Below are positions 19,986 through 32,059 of a DNA stretch of 64,000 nt, piece after piece. Positions within the stretch are counted from its first letter, which is position 1; each line of letters begins with the position of its first letter. The notes under the pieces were generated by a model, which was not told the origin of the DNA, made no database searches, and was given only the letters and a program-made list of their open reading frames with translations. Both the position numbers and the translations under genes were made by a program. This DNA comes from Sindora glabra (lineage: Eukaryota > Streptophyta > Magnoliopsida > Fabales > Fabaceae), in contig CM035232.1 in the NCBI GenBank assembly GCA_020226215.1, positions 59,157,220-59,221,219 on the forward strand, read 5' to 3'.

Positions 19986-22165
19986 TTTAGTTCTTATGTC
20001 TATAGTAAAGATTTTATAAGAGCAAGGAACTACTTTGAAAATGCTCTAGTGTAAGAAAATTTTCATCACCGTTCATTTTCTTCATTAGGCAGCCACTTCC
20101 ATATACTTAGTTATCTTACACCTTTTCTTTAAAACCATAGGATCCATATCAAGTTCTTTGGTTGCTTGTTTTATAGGCATATAGAAATGGGATCTCCTCT
20201 TATAATTAAGAAACTATTGAATAATCATAGGAAAGAAATTAAAAATACTCCTAACCTAATAAAACATATGTCATCAATAACTTACACAAAGGACAAGAAA
20301 ATCTTTTATCTACAAAAGCATCCCTTTCTTTTTTAACTTGAATGTTCTGCTTTATATCAAGTAATGAGTCACCTTCTATATTATCACTTTCGTCACACCC
20401 TACTTTTTGCTAGGAGAAGTCATCTTAATAATACCTAGCATTTCCACATGTAGTGACATAAGTTCTTTCCTATTTAGCTTTCTTAAAAAAAAAGGTACAT
20501 CTTTATTGAATTTAGTAATGGTAGGGAGAAGAGCTAATATAAGATCTTCTTTAGGTCACTTTCAAATTGCACTTAGTAACCAATAATACAATCTTTGCAT
20601 TAATCCTAAAGCAACCTTAAGATGATCTTGGGTTAGGTCTTATTTCTACCACTAGCAAATTTGACAAAGGTGCAAACTCCTTTTTAGAAGAACTAAATTG
20701 GGTTACACCTATATCGCTAGATGTGAAAAAAATACTAGATTTAGTGAGGTGGCTTCTCCTAGAAAAAGGCAAGGAGTAAGAGAAGTGATAGTGAATGAGG
20801 TGACTTATTACTTAATATGTAGTAGCACATTCAAGAAGAAAAAAAAAAGGGAAGTGATGCTTTTATAGGTTAGAAATCTTTTGAATTATATATAAGTTAT
20901 AAATGACATATTTTTAACAAAGACGTTGATTCTCACAAAAAATATATGCTGAATCTATTTTGAAATAAATGAAGTAAAGTGTTTACTATTAATGTAATGG
21001 ACAATCATGTTGCTAATATGAATCTAAAGGCTGAAGTTTATTCTAAACACTTTTTTAAAACTATTTGTCAGGTAGTATAGCATTACTATATTTTTAATTA
21101 GCTCAAAAATATTTTTAATTAGCTTTAAAATATTTTTAATTTCTTTATTATGGTTATTTAATGATTTTTAGATTATGGGAGAAAGGTGTACTTTTCCTAA
21201 TTGTGAAACCAACACCAATTAGGAAAGTGTGGCTTCCTTCCACAATAAAAAAACCATTGGATAATCACAATGAAAAAATAAAAAATATTCCTAAGTTAAT
21301 AAAAAAATATATTATTTTTAACTTATACATAGTGCAGGAAGATCTCTAACGTACAAAAGTATCACTTCCATTTTTTTAACTTGAATATGCTACTCCATTT
21401 TAAGCAATGAGTCATTTCCTTCATTATTGCTTCTTTCACTCCCTACCTTTTGCTAGGAGAAGTCATCTTAATAATACCTAGTATTTTCACATCTAGCGAT
21501 ACAAGTTCTTTCCTATTAAGTTTTCCTAAAAAAAAGGTTACACTTCTAGCCAAATTTGGTGGTGATAGGGAGAAAAGCTAATCTAGATCCTTTTTTGCTT
21601 GTTTTTGAATTGCTTTTACTAGTAAATAATACGAGCTTTTAATTATTGAAAACTAAAGAATATATAAAAGAAATTTAGGTTAGTTCTTATCCTTACCATT
21701 ATTAAATTTGGCAAAGGTGCAATCTCTTTTCTATAGAAACCAAATAGGGTTGAACCCGTATTATTAGATGTGCAAATACTAGGCTTTGTTAAGATAACTT
21801 CAAGTAAAAGGTAGGGAGTGTGGGAAGAAATAGGAAAGGAAAGCACTTATTGCTTGATGTGAAGTAACACATTCAAGTTGAATAAAAGGAAGTGATATTT
21901 TTATAGGTTAAAGATTGTCAACACTATGTGTAAGTTATAGATGACATATTTTTTTATCAACTTAGTAGTATTTTTAATTTCTTTACTATAATTATTTAAT
22001 GGTTTCCCAATTATAAGATGAGGCATACTTTCTTAATTGGTGCGTTTCATGACTTTGAAGAAAAGGTGCAAGACAATAGCATACTTGAAAGAGGCCATTT
22101 TAATGAAAATAGTTTCTTGTTTTCATATTCATGGCAACCATTTTAATCCTTAAGGCCATCACTAG
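19985..22165. mobile_element. Foldback cluster FB2: tandem dimer of two inverted-repeat units
   Basis: Outer arms at 19,985-20,240 and (inverted) 21,985-22,165 match the FB1 ends. Between them lie two separate large inverted repeats, IR1 (20,255-20,935, centre near 20,600) and IR2 (21,285-21,970, centre near 21,650). These are also homologous to each other; both share 'tgctaggagaagtcatctta' and 'cataata'-type words in the same order. A small palindrome (21,150-21,266) joins them and looks like the fused, truncated ends of the two units. Best read as two copies of one foldback element arranged head to tail. No coding capacity. Confidence 0.7.
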
Positions 22166-22339
22166 TAAGCCTAGTTAAAATATAGGCTCTTTATTCCTAA
22201 TTATACTAATCTTTAATTCATTCTATTATAATGGCTACAAATAAATTGGAATAAGAACTAAATGTTGATAAAAATAAGTAATTTGTTATATGTCTTATTT
22301 TAAGGAATTGAACTTGGTAAATTACCTTAAACCTAAATA

Positions 22340-22344
22340 ATATG
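22340..22344. other. Target duplication of element A, left copy (ATATG)
   Basis: ATATG directly precedes the LTR start TGTAAATG. The right copy at 59,571-59,575 is ATGTG, differing by one transition. Confidence 0.75.
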
Positions 22345-22459
22345 TGTAAATGTGGGATCCTTATATATGTTTAAGCTAGTAAATAAATGTGTTTTGATAA
22401 TGATTAATCAAATAGCTTAATTATTGACTACAAAGGTATGTTTGAAGTTGCCAGGTTAT
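22345..22459 (+). repeat. Element A 5' LTR, first segment
   Basis: Matches the start of the 3' LTR at 53,923 ('tgtaaatg-ggatcc-tatatgt', 'gattaatcaaatagctta', 'aaggtatgttt'). It breaks off at GTTAT, where element B is inserted. Confidence 0.9.
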
Positions 22460-24073
22460 TGATTGTGTATCATAACACACCAAAATTAGATTATTACTAG
22501 TTTGTTAAAAATAATGCAGTATAACATGACAAATTAGGTCATGCCTTAGTGATCCCTTAAAATATATTTTCTAAATAATTTACTAACAATGATTACACAA
22601 TTATTTAAGTATTTTATGCACTAAAAATATAAGGAATGAATGCAAATGAAAGTAAAATAGTGGTAAAATAAAATGTAGGTAGAATTTAAACAATATGCAG
22701 AATGCAAAATAGAATTAACATAAAATCAAAATTAGGGGATTTGATATGAAATTAAAATAAATGTATTGAACAAAATAAAACAAAACATAAAAGTAAAATA
22801 GAAAGAAAATCAATAAAGTAAAGTAGTCAGTCCAAGGAGTTGAGAGCTTTTAATGTGGACTAATCATAAATGATAAAATATTTAACTATTCCAATTAATT
22901 TTTTAATCTTGAATTATCTAGAGACTTTGTAATAATTCATGAATCCTATATTGGATGACCATCTAGAATTTGATTAATTAAAATTAGTTAAATTAAACAA
23001 CTGCTATAATCCATAAAGAAATTAGATCAAAATTGATTTAAAAATAGAATTTAGCTAAATTGAGGAATTAAATAAAAAAACTCTAATCTAATCTTTTAAC
23101 CCTTTGTCCTTATGTGTAAAATCACAACTAACCAACCATAATTCAATATAAAAATAGCAAAAGATTAGAACTCACTAGTTTAAACACCAATTATATCAAA
23201 TCAACATTCAACACATGCAATTTCAAAGCAATTAACATAAAGAATTAAAGAAAGAGAAAAATTAATTAGGAAGAGTTAATATTACAAATTAGGATCTTAT
23301 AATTCAATAAAAATGGGCCTCGAAATCCTTGAATTAACTAGAAGTTTAGCCTCCATGACTGAAGAATAAAAGGCTTGAAAGAGAGAAAAACTGTCTTGCT
23401 AAATTGTATAGTGTTTAGAGTCTAGTGTGTATATTCTTACCTCCTTATAGAACTTGATAACCCTTAAAACCTAATGAACTTGAATCCTATGCCTTTTAGG
23501 GTCATAAGAATAAGGCCTTGCTATTATTAGAAGCCCAAAACCTATTTTATAAAATAATGAATTACAAGAGTTATAACAGTAAAATTTCATAGGCTATATT
23601 TCAACTAATATAAAACCACCAAAACTTTGTAGTTTTAGTAAGCTATAAACATAAAGTTGTAGAGTTAGGTCTTAGGAAGCTTTAAGCACTAGTTTCGCAT
23701 CAATTGGACCTCTAGAGTTCTAGATATGACCTTAAAACCAAAGTTAGGTCAATTGGCATAAAAATAGGGTTTCAACTTCTTAGCTAAATAAAACCTTTTA
23801 GTCACCAGAATTGGGTTTTTACCAAAACATTTATAGGGCATTCTTTATGCTTTCCAACTATATAAAGATTACCCCAATTTGACATCCACAGCCTAAGATA
23901 TAGCCAAAAATCTAAAATAGTGTAAAAATCTAATATTAACTAAATAATTTTTATTCAATGTAAAACTAATCCCAAATTATAAAATAAGGTCAATTCTATA
24001 GAATTAAACATATGTAATACACTAAGAGGCATGAAATATGTTGGAAATAATATATATAAAATCTTGCATATCA
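22460..24073 (-). repeat. Element B 3' LTR
   Basis: 1,614 bp, alignable end to end with 28,926-30,522. For a minus-strand element the lower-coordinate LTR is the 3' one. Next to it, 24,074-24,087 reads on the minus strand as a purine tract (gtaggagaatt). Confidence 0.92.
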
Positions 24074-24599
24074 AATTCTCCTACATTTAGCCTTTGCAAG
24101 TCCTTAGGCAAGACACAACTTTATTCAAAACTAAAAAACAAAAGACTTTACTTTCTAAAAACTTCAAAATCACACATTTACAAGCAAGAGACAATTAATG
24201 CTAGCAAGAAACATAATATATCCTGAAGAAAAATCTTAATAAACTTGAAACTTATTAACATGAAAACTTCTTTAAAAAAGAATAGATTAATATGGTAGAT
24301 TCTCATAAAATTCATTCCAACTTTTAAATGTTTAAGATAAGTGTTTTACTCTAACTCATTCCATGAAATTGTTGTACCATAAGCTTACTAATAATCTAGT
24401 CTCCACTACTCAAATCACATGCATAATACAAATTAAAATGACTTTATTCAAAGTTGTAATGTGGTTAGGAAAAAGAAGGAAAAATGAGGATATAAAAAGT
24501 TAGAAACTAAAGAAATCAATAGAGTACTTGAACTAAAAAAATATAAGCCAATCACAAATAATTATAACTCAACATAATAATTCAAAATTAAATTCAAAC

Positions 24600-24720
24600 A
24601 CTGATTAACTTTTTTCTTTTTCCTTTCTTCTTTCTTTTTTTTTTCATTTTTTTACTTTTCACATTTTTAACTTTCTCTTTCTTTCTCTTTTTTTTATTTT
24701 TATTTCTTTTTTTTTCTCAA
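24600..24720 (-). repeat. Long polypyrimidine/polypurine tract in element B
   Basis: About 120 bp almost entirely T and C on the plus strand (A/G-rich on the element strand). Element C has a counterpart at 39,164-39,325, so the tract belongs to this Athila family's 3' untranslated region. Confidence 0.85.
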
Positions 24721-25429
24721 TCAACTTTTGAACTTGAAGTTGATGAATTTCAAAATGTATATATTCACGCATACCCTCATACTTATTCAAGAGCCTATCT
24801 TATAAAAATTCAAATACTCTACTAATCTCTAAGGTTAGGTAAAGATACTTATTTTGTCATTGAAGAAATACTCATAGGCTAATCAATGAAGAAAAAGTAA
24901 TTAAGTTCAAGGGGACTTAATAAAAATAAAAATTCAAGGTTAGCGATTTAGTTTTAGCTTAAAAAAAGAAAGAATACCTTTATTATTTTTATGTATGGAT
25001 GTGTAAATGTAATATCAAAAAAATTAAAGCAAGTTCTAAAGAAACATATCATAGAAGAACATTAGATAAGAAGGAAAGAGAATAATATAAGTTTTCAACA
25101 TAAAGCTCAAAATCTTACAAGGAGAGTCATGCTACTAAGTTCAATTCACTAATTCAAAATTCATCACTACTCTAATCAATTTTAAAAGGCAAAATCATTC
25201 ATTCAATTATGTTATGAATCCTATCAATTTCAATTGAATCCTACTCATGAAAAATGTTAAATCTCTATTAATGAAAAATAACTAAAATAACTTAAAAAGA
25301 GTAAAAAATAAGTAAAAATATATTTTTTTAATTTTTTTTAATTTCCTTTTTTTATTTTTTGGAAGTATTAAAAAGCAAGTTAGAAATTCAAAAGTAATGA
25401 AGGTAATCAATCCTCATATAGATCCTAGT

Positions 25430-25620
25430 TAAAGATATTCAAGTCATGTCTAGTCAAAGATATTAAAGAAAAACGCTTCTTAGGAGTCAATCCAAGCATT
25501 TTGGATTTGCTTTCTCTTACCCTTCTCTTTTAATTTACTTATCATTTATCTTTCTTAATGATACTCATATGCTTTATATTGAGAATCATACTATGTAATA
25601 AATTCAACATGATGAGTAAA
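25430..25620. repeat. Segment of element B inverted relative to element C
   Basis: The plus strand here ('gtcatgtctagtcaaagata' and following, through 'cttacccttctcttttaatt') matches the minus strand of element C around 39,990-40,170, while the flanking parts of B and C align in the same orientation. In C the segment follows the integrase C-terminus and reads SLAKDIKEKYFLGGKLS on the coding strand, so C has the ancestral orientation. The inversion lies at the point where B lost pol. Confidence 0.65.
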
Positions 25621-25796
25621 ATAACGAGAATCATCAATATAAAAGCACTCTTTTTCCTTTAAAAATGGAACACCTTCATCATCATTTTTTTTTGCAATTT
25701 TTGAAACAATATTGCTTGTATCACCTATAAATATAGAAATTTTAGCATATATGACACCCTAAATGGCAATATCACAACAAGTACACTCATGGCTAT

Positions 25797-26219
25797 CTAC
25801 ACAATCCATAAATTCAAATATTTCAAGAATTTTAACAAGCATATCATTAAGAGTAGTATCAATATACAAATCAAAATGAACAAACTCAGAACCAATAATA
25901 TCAAAAATAAAAATAGAAAAAGTAAAAATATTAGAATAAAAAATATCAAAGTAAAAAATAACAAACTTAGAAATATTAGAATAAAAAATGGCAACATTAA
26001 AAAATTAGAAGGAGGAATATCATGCAATAAAGGCTCCAAAATGTGAAGAAAGGATACAAAATTATTTTGCATAACTTCAAAAATGTCAAACTTAGATATA
26101 ACATCATCAAACTCCATGGTTAATGTTCTATTTGGTACATTAATCAAGGTTTTTATTATTTTAAGAAAAGACCAACCAAGAATAAATAAGGAAAGGACTT
26201 TAGATGTCTTATTTTCCAT
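25797..26219 (-). pseudogene. Athila protease-region remnant with low-complexity expansion (element B)
   Basis: The first part of this 140-codon minus-strand stretch reads LFILGWSFLKIIKTLI, then TLTMEFDDVISKFDIF, matching the Athila protease-end signature (LILGRPFLxTxxxxIDV ... LTMEFDxxxxxFNIF). The second part is a run of Leu, Ile and Phe encoded by degenerate AT-rich repeats at about 25,860-26,020. This expansion is absent at the equivalent place in element C. The open frame and apparent hydrophobic tail are therefore a repeat artefact, not a membrane protein. Confidence 0.8.
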
Positions 26220-26437
26220 TTTTAAGATGTAAAAATCTACTTAAAAAATAAGTTCATCAACATGTACTAAAATATCCTCAACAATACTCAAGGGGTAAAT
26301 ATTAGATCTATTTGTTAATTGAATAATCAACCTTATTTATTTTAAAGGTCCTAAATTCAAATCATTAAAAATAGAAAAAGGCATGATATTAATTAAAGCT
26401 CTTAAGTCTAGCATGATATGCTCAATTCTAATTTTTC

Positions 26438-26620
26438 TTATAAACATGGAATGGTAAATGTACCTGGATCATTATATTTTCTTGGTAATTTTCTTTGAAT
26501 GATTGTAGTCACATTTACCTCTATACTTACTTTCTTATCATCCTTTAATTTTCTCTCATTAATGCATAAATTTTTCATAAAGTTGGCATACCTTAGATTT
26601 TGTTTTATAAAATCTAGCAA
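26438..26620 (-). pseudogene. Athila gag-protease linker fragment (element B)
   Basis: Minus-strand reading LRYANFMKNLCINERKL, then VTTIIQRKLPRKYNDPGTFT, is the conserved Athila block just before the retroviral-type protease ('xPRYAKFLKELCxxKRKL ... QRKLPPKxKDPGxFTIPC'). Frameshifts separate it from gag and from the downstream protease end. Confidence 0.88.
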
Positions 26621-27399
26621 AGGTATATTGACTTTTACTTTTCTAAGTGAATCTAAAATCTAGTTTTCATATTCAATTTTCTTTTATGGAAAAAATTTTC
26701 TTGGAAAGGGAAGAGGAATAGGAAAATCAATGGGAGGTGGAGGTTTAGAGACAAAATTTACCTCACTTCTATCATGTTTAACCTTTTTTTCTGATTTATT
26801 CTAGTTATTTTCTTTTAGTTGATTGCTCACTTTTGGTTATGAGGATGAAGGCTTGTTAACTTGCTTGCCACTTCTCATTATAGTGGCATTCACAAGTTCT
26901 TTGCTTCTTACATTACTGAAAGATAGTTGACTTAATCCTTATGCTTTTAGCTCACTTATGGTAAGAGATAACTTGCTAATTTGAGTTTGTAAATTCATGA
27001 TTATGGCCTTTATTCTTTGCTAGAATTGTAAGTTATTTACTACCATTTGCTTGACTAATTCTTTAAATGTTGATTAAGAAGAGTTTGAAGTTGAATCTAG
27101 TTTAGGAGTAGGATTAAGTGAAATTCTACTATAAAGGGAATGATGCTAAACTTGGCTTGCATTGTTGCCATATTTGAAGTTTTAGTTATCTTTACAACTA
27201 AGGTATTGAGGTTGCTATTAGTACTACTACTTTGGCCATTGTTGCCAGTATTGATATTGATTAGGATGTTATTGGTGTTGTGGCTTACTAGGGAAAATGG
27301 TTGCTATATAAGCTTAAGGAGCTTGATACTTATCATTTTACAGTATGGGGCATGAATCAGTTGGATGATTTGAACATTAGTACATTCCATAAAGTCTAG

Positions 27400-28322
27400 T
27401 AAGGAAATAGGCTTGTATTTGTTTTTGCTATCCTATTGCCATTTGCCTAAATAAAGAAATTAATTCATCTATTCTGCTCTCTAATCTTTGTTATTTTGAA
27501 TGGGAGAAATTTCTCCTATGCATGCCTCTAGTAGTAGCCATAATTATTATATCAAGTTATTAAGAATTTGCTACCATGTTTATTATTAAATCTCTTGTTG
27601 CCATAGGAGTTTTATCCACTAATGTGCCACCTCTTGCGTCATCAATTATACTCCTATCCATAGGAAAAAAAAGCTTTCATAGAAATATTGGATAAAGAGT
27701 TGTTCACTAATTTGATGGTGAGAACAATTTGAATATAACTTCTTGAATCTCTTCCAATATTCATATAATGTATCACCATTCATTTGCCTTATACCACAAG
27801 TCTCTTTTCTTATTGCAGCGGCTCTTGATGTAAGGAAAAACTTTTCTAGGAAAAGCTACTTCATATCATTCCAACAAGTGATAAAAATTGATTGCAAATA
27901 GTTTAGCCAATCCTTGTCTACATCAGCAAGTGAGAAAAGGAATGCTCTCAATTTAATGTGATCTTCTGAAATACTTTGAGGCTTTATGGTTAAGCAAATT
28001 ATATGGAACTCCTTTAATTGCTTATGAGGGTCTTCCTCGCAAGACCATAAAATCTTAGAAGCAAATGTATTAGACTAGATTTAAGCTTAAAATCAACATC
28101 AAATTTAAGATATTGGATGCTCAAAGGTTGGTAAATAATATCTGGGATAGTCAATTCCTTCAAAGTCCTATTATTTGCCATATTATCAAAATTGTTAATA
28201 GGTTGAGGATAATGGGTGAGGATGTTATAACTACTTGTATTTTTACTACTATAAAGAAAATAAAAAATTATATTTATTTTAGAATCAAACTTTAATAATT
28301 CATTAGCAGTTCTCTTAATCAT
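27400..28322 (-). pseudogene. Athila gag (element B)
   Basis: The likely start is the ATG at 28,181, giving MANNRTLKELTIPDIIYQPL. It continues in shifted frames as DPHKQLKEFHIICLTIKPQ, EDHIKLRAFLFSLADVDKDW, FLEKFFLTSRAAAIRKE and HQISEQLFIQYFYE. These are the successive conserved blocks of the Athila capsid domain (retrotransposon gag family). Upstream codons to 28,322 belong to the leader. Several frameshifts break it, but this is the best preserved coding part of element B. Confidence 0.9.
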
Positions 28323-28901
28323 GCACTACTAACATAGAAACACTATAATATTAATGCACTATGAAAAATTACTCAAAACACATTTAATTAACATATTTAG
28401 ATATTTTTAAAAATTATAGGATCATTATAGATTGAAAGTTATGACCATTTGGAACCTAAAAATATAATAAAAGATCTTTAGAAAAATTAAAGAAGTGGTT
28501 AAAATGATGGAATTTGGCTAAAAAAATAGGGCACCTCACAAGTGACTTTTGATAAGAAAAAACAATTCTACCACAATAAAAAATTTCACTTTAATCAAAG
28601 CTAGTAACCTTAAAGCCTGTTTAGGGGATAAGAGACAAAATATGTATATACCTTGTTTCTTTGAGCCAAAAACCTCTAATGGACTATAAAATGAAGTAAT
28701 AGATGAAAAAAAATAAAGAATTGTAATAAAGGAATATGTAATAATCAAAGAATGCGAGAGAATGCAAGAAAATGCAAAAAAATTGATATTTATTGTAAAA
28801 TGTAAGCAAAACATTCATAAATGTAAAACTTGACTAGAATGCTTGAACTATTATGCAAATCATAGCCAATAAAAGATAGAAAAAAAATAAATTCAAATGG
28901 A

Positions 28902-28922
28902 TTCCTAGCAATGGAGCCAAAG
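28902..28922 (-). other. Primer-binding site of element B (tRNA-Asp type)
   Basis: On the minus strand, directly after the 5' LTR, 'tttggctccattgctagga' resembles the Asp-tRNA complementary site TGGCGCCGTTGCC used by Athila elements, with C-to-T changes at the CpG positions. Confidence 0.8.
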
Positions 28923-28925
28923 TTT

Positions 28926-30522
28926 TGATTGTATGTTGCAACATGTCAAAATTAGATTATTATTGGTTTGTTAAAAATAATGCAATATAGGGAAAAGAAT
29001 TAGGTCGTGCCCTAGTGATCTCTTGAAATGTCTTTTCCAAATGATTTACTAATAATGATTAATTGTTTAAGTATTTTATACACTAAAAATAGAATGAATG
29101 GATACAAATAGAAGTAAAATATTAATGAAATAGAATGGAACTAAATTTCAAACAATATGTTGAATGTATAATAAAATTAACAAAGAATGAAAATTGGGGG
29201 GTTTAATGCAAAATTAAAATAAATGTGTTAAACAAAACATAGAGATAAAATGGAAATAAAATTAATAAAGCAAAGCAGTCAATCTAAGGATTTAAGAACT
29301 TTTAATGTGGATTAATCATAAATTACAAAATATTTAACTATTCCAATAAAATTTTCAATCTTGAATTATTTGGAACCCTTACAATAATTAATGAATCCTA
29401 CATTAGATAACAATCCAAATTTTGATTATTTAAGATTAGCCGAATTAAGCAACTACTATAATCCATAAAAAAGCTAGATTGAAATTGATTTAAAAATAAA
29501 ATTCAGCTAAACTAAGGAAGTAAATAAAAAATTTCTAATCCAATCTCTTAACCCTTTGTCCCTATGTATAAAATCAAGATTAATAAACTATAATTCAACA
29601 TAAAAATAACAAAAGATAAAAAATTATAAAGTTGGATACTAAATCAACCTTCAACACATGTAATATCAAAGCAATCAGCACAAAGAATTAGGGAACGAAG
29701 AAAATTAATTAGAAGAAGTTAACAGTATAAATTAAGATCTCATAACCTAATAGAGATTAGCCTCAAAATCCTTAAATTAACTAGAAGTTTAACCCTCCAT
29801 GGTTAAAGAACATAAGGCTTGAAAGAGAGAAAAAATGTCTTACTAAATTATGTAGTGTTTAGAGTGTAATGTGTATGTTCTTGCCTCTTCATCTGACTAA
29901 ATAACCTTTGAAACTTAATAGAATTGAATCTTATGCCTTTTAGGGTTATAAGAATAGGGCCTTACTAATTTTTAGAAATCCAAAACCTATTTTACAAAAT
30001 AATGAATTACAAAGGTCATAATAGTGAAATTTCATAGGTCTAACTTTCACTTAATGAAGACCACCAAAACTACTTAGTTTCAATAAATTATAAACATAAA
30101 ATTTTTATAGCTAGGTCTTAGGAAGTTTTGGCATTGGTTTCATATCAATTAGACCTTTGGAGCTTCATATATGACCTAAAAACTGAAGCTAGCTCAGTTA
30201 GGATAAAAATAAGGCTTTAATTTATTGACTAAATAAGACCTTTTAGATGTTAGAATTGGTCATTAACCAAAACATCAAAGTTGTATGACTTTCTTTAAGC
30301 TTTCCAACAATACAAAGATTACTCTAATCCGACATTCAAAGCCTAAGATATCATCAAAAAGCTAAAATAATGTAAAAGTCCAATATTAATTGAATAATTT
30401 CAATTCAATATAAAACAAACCCTAAATTATAAAATAAGTTCAATTCTATAAAATTAAGCATATGTAACACACTAGTAAATATGAAATAAGAGAAAATATT
30501 ATAGATAAAATTTTGCATATCA
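28926..30522 (-). repeat. Element B 5' LTR
   Basis: 1,597 bp partner of 22,460-24,073. It borders the primer-binding site on the low-coordinate side and the target duplication GTTAT on the other. Confidence 0.92.
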
Positions 30523-30527
30523 GTTAT

Positions 30528-31947
30528 AATGTGAATTAATATGTTATATTGTCATATGCCTAGTTGCTTTTTGGAATGATGTTAAAAATGTTATACTCAA
30601 TTTTAAATGTGCTTTACATGTTTTATTATGATAAGTAGGAATTGTTTTGATATCTATAGCTTGTTAGATAGTAAAACTAGTTTATTAGTTTACTATTTTG
30701 TTATGAATTGTCTAATTGCCTTTTATGTTGGCAAAAATCTATCAAATTCAATTTCATACATGCTTTACATATTATTATCTCTTAAAAAAGAAATTATTTC
30801 AATAGGTAATATATTGCTCTTTTCTTAGAATAAAAAACTTTTATTTTAGACTATTATACGTTAATAAATAAGCAGCAATGACAAGATTATCAAGATTACT
30901 CTTTTAAGTTGCATACTATTATTTATGCATTTCTATAAAATTTCTAATTTCTCCAAGTTAGTTTTTTAATTAAAAACTCAATGTTAAGTTAGCAAATGTA
31001 TTTTCACATGTGATCAAAATTTAAAAGAATTAGCTAAGTACTACACAAAAAAAGACCTTCCATTTCCAAAATTCAAAATTTTTTTGAAATAGCAAGTTGA
31101 CTATACTTTTATTATACAAGTTAAAAATGACACATCAAGATAATATGTGAAGGAGTAAGCATTGCACAATAAGCAATGCTAAAGATAATGTCACTGGATA
31201 ATGACAAGTTGGAAAAAGCAAGCAATAAAGAAAACAGAGTAAGAGAATGAGGTTTTTGGGCTAAAGTTACTTATTAGGAATTGTGCCATTTCTAATGGCT
31301 ACTTTCACCTTTTGGCTATAAATAGACAATCATTCTTCATAGACCAATACACTAAGAATTTTCTTTTCTCTCTACAAGGCTATTTTTTATAGAAAAATTT
31401 TCTATCTTTTAAAGTATTCATTCTTAAGCTTAAATTGCAAATTTGCACTATTAGAGTGTATAAACCTTTCTAGTTTATTTAAGAGATAACATTATTCCTT
31501 ATAAAGGTTCACTAGCTAGGATAGAATATGAGAGAAATACTTATAAATGCCTTATAACTAAGTTGAGAGAAGAAATTTTCAAGTATTGAGGTAGGATAGC
31601 TTAAGTCATTTAAAAATCAAGCGGGAAAGTATACTTGAGCTTTGTAAAAGAAAAAGTGCTAGTGGATAATCATCAATATTAGTTTTAATCTTAGGTGAGT
31701 GAACTAAACCTAAAGGAATGGTTATTCCTTTAGATAATTGAACTATTATAGTATTGGTGATATCTTTTCTTTCCTTTACTCTTTCATTACTTGCACTTTA
31801 TTACATATTTTTCTCCATTACTTAATATTTCATTTTTCCTTTTTGATTACTCTTTTAGGGTTATTAAAAAGCAACTATTTTTAAAGTTTTGATTGCTTAA
31901 ATTATTAAACACCAATTCACTCCTTCTTGTTTATTTTTGTCTTATCA
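30528..31947 (+). repeat. Element A 5' LTR, second segment
   Basis: Continues the 5' LTR after element B and aligns with the 3' LTR segments. It ends 'gtcttatca', equivalent to 'gtcctatca' at 59,570. A TATA box lies at 31,316-31,325. Confidence 0.92.
31316..31325 (+). promoter_or_regulatory. Element A LTR TATA box
   Basis: ctataaatag, conserved as ttataaatag at 57,562-57,571 in the other LTR. Position is about 630 bp before the LTR end. Confidence 0.7.
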
Positions 31948-31962
31948 ATTAGCATTGTAGCT
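31948..31962 (+). other. Primer-binding site of element A (initiator Met tRNA type)
   Basis: 'attagcattgtagct' directly follows the LTR. It differs by a few transitions and transversions from the common copia context 'attggtatcagagct', and is followed by the usual 'tggtc'. Confidence 0.75.
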
Positions 31963-32059
31963 TGGTCTTTGTTGTTAAAGCTTAATCACTTTTAAGTAAA
32001 GACCTTATAGAGATTAATTTTGGATAACTTTGGATCATCACTTGGATAAAAAGGCCATT

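Larger units (their letters stand above)
22460..30522 (-). mobile_element. Element B: Athila-type Ty3/gypsy gag-protease derivative, target duplication GTTAT
   Basis: Two LTRs (22,460-24,073 and 28,926-30,522), both starting TGATTGTG/TGATTGTA and ending GCATATCA, are flanked by GTTAT on both sides (22,455-22,459 and 30,523-30,527). An Asp-tRNA primer site in minus orientation (28,902-28,922) and an Athila gag put it in the Athila group. Only gag and the protease region are recognisable. Reverse transcriptase, RNase H and integrase are gone, and part of the 3' region is inverted compared with element C. It sits inside the 5' LTR of element A. Confidence 0.92.

Noticed and set aside
25797..26046. 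Apparent hydrophobic (minus) or Lys/Asn-rich (plus) small protein
   Set aside because: Both readings come from one AT-rich minisatellite inside a decayed Athila protease region.
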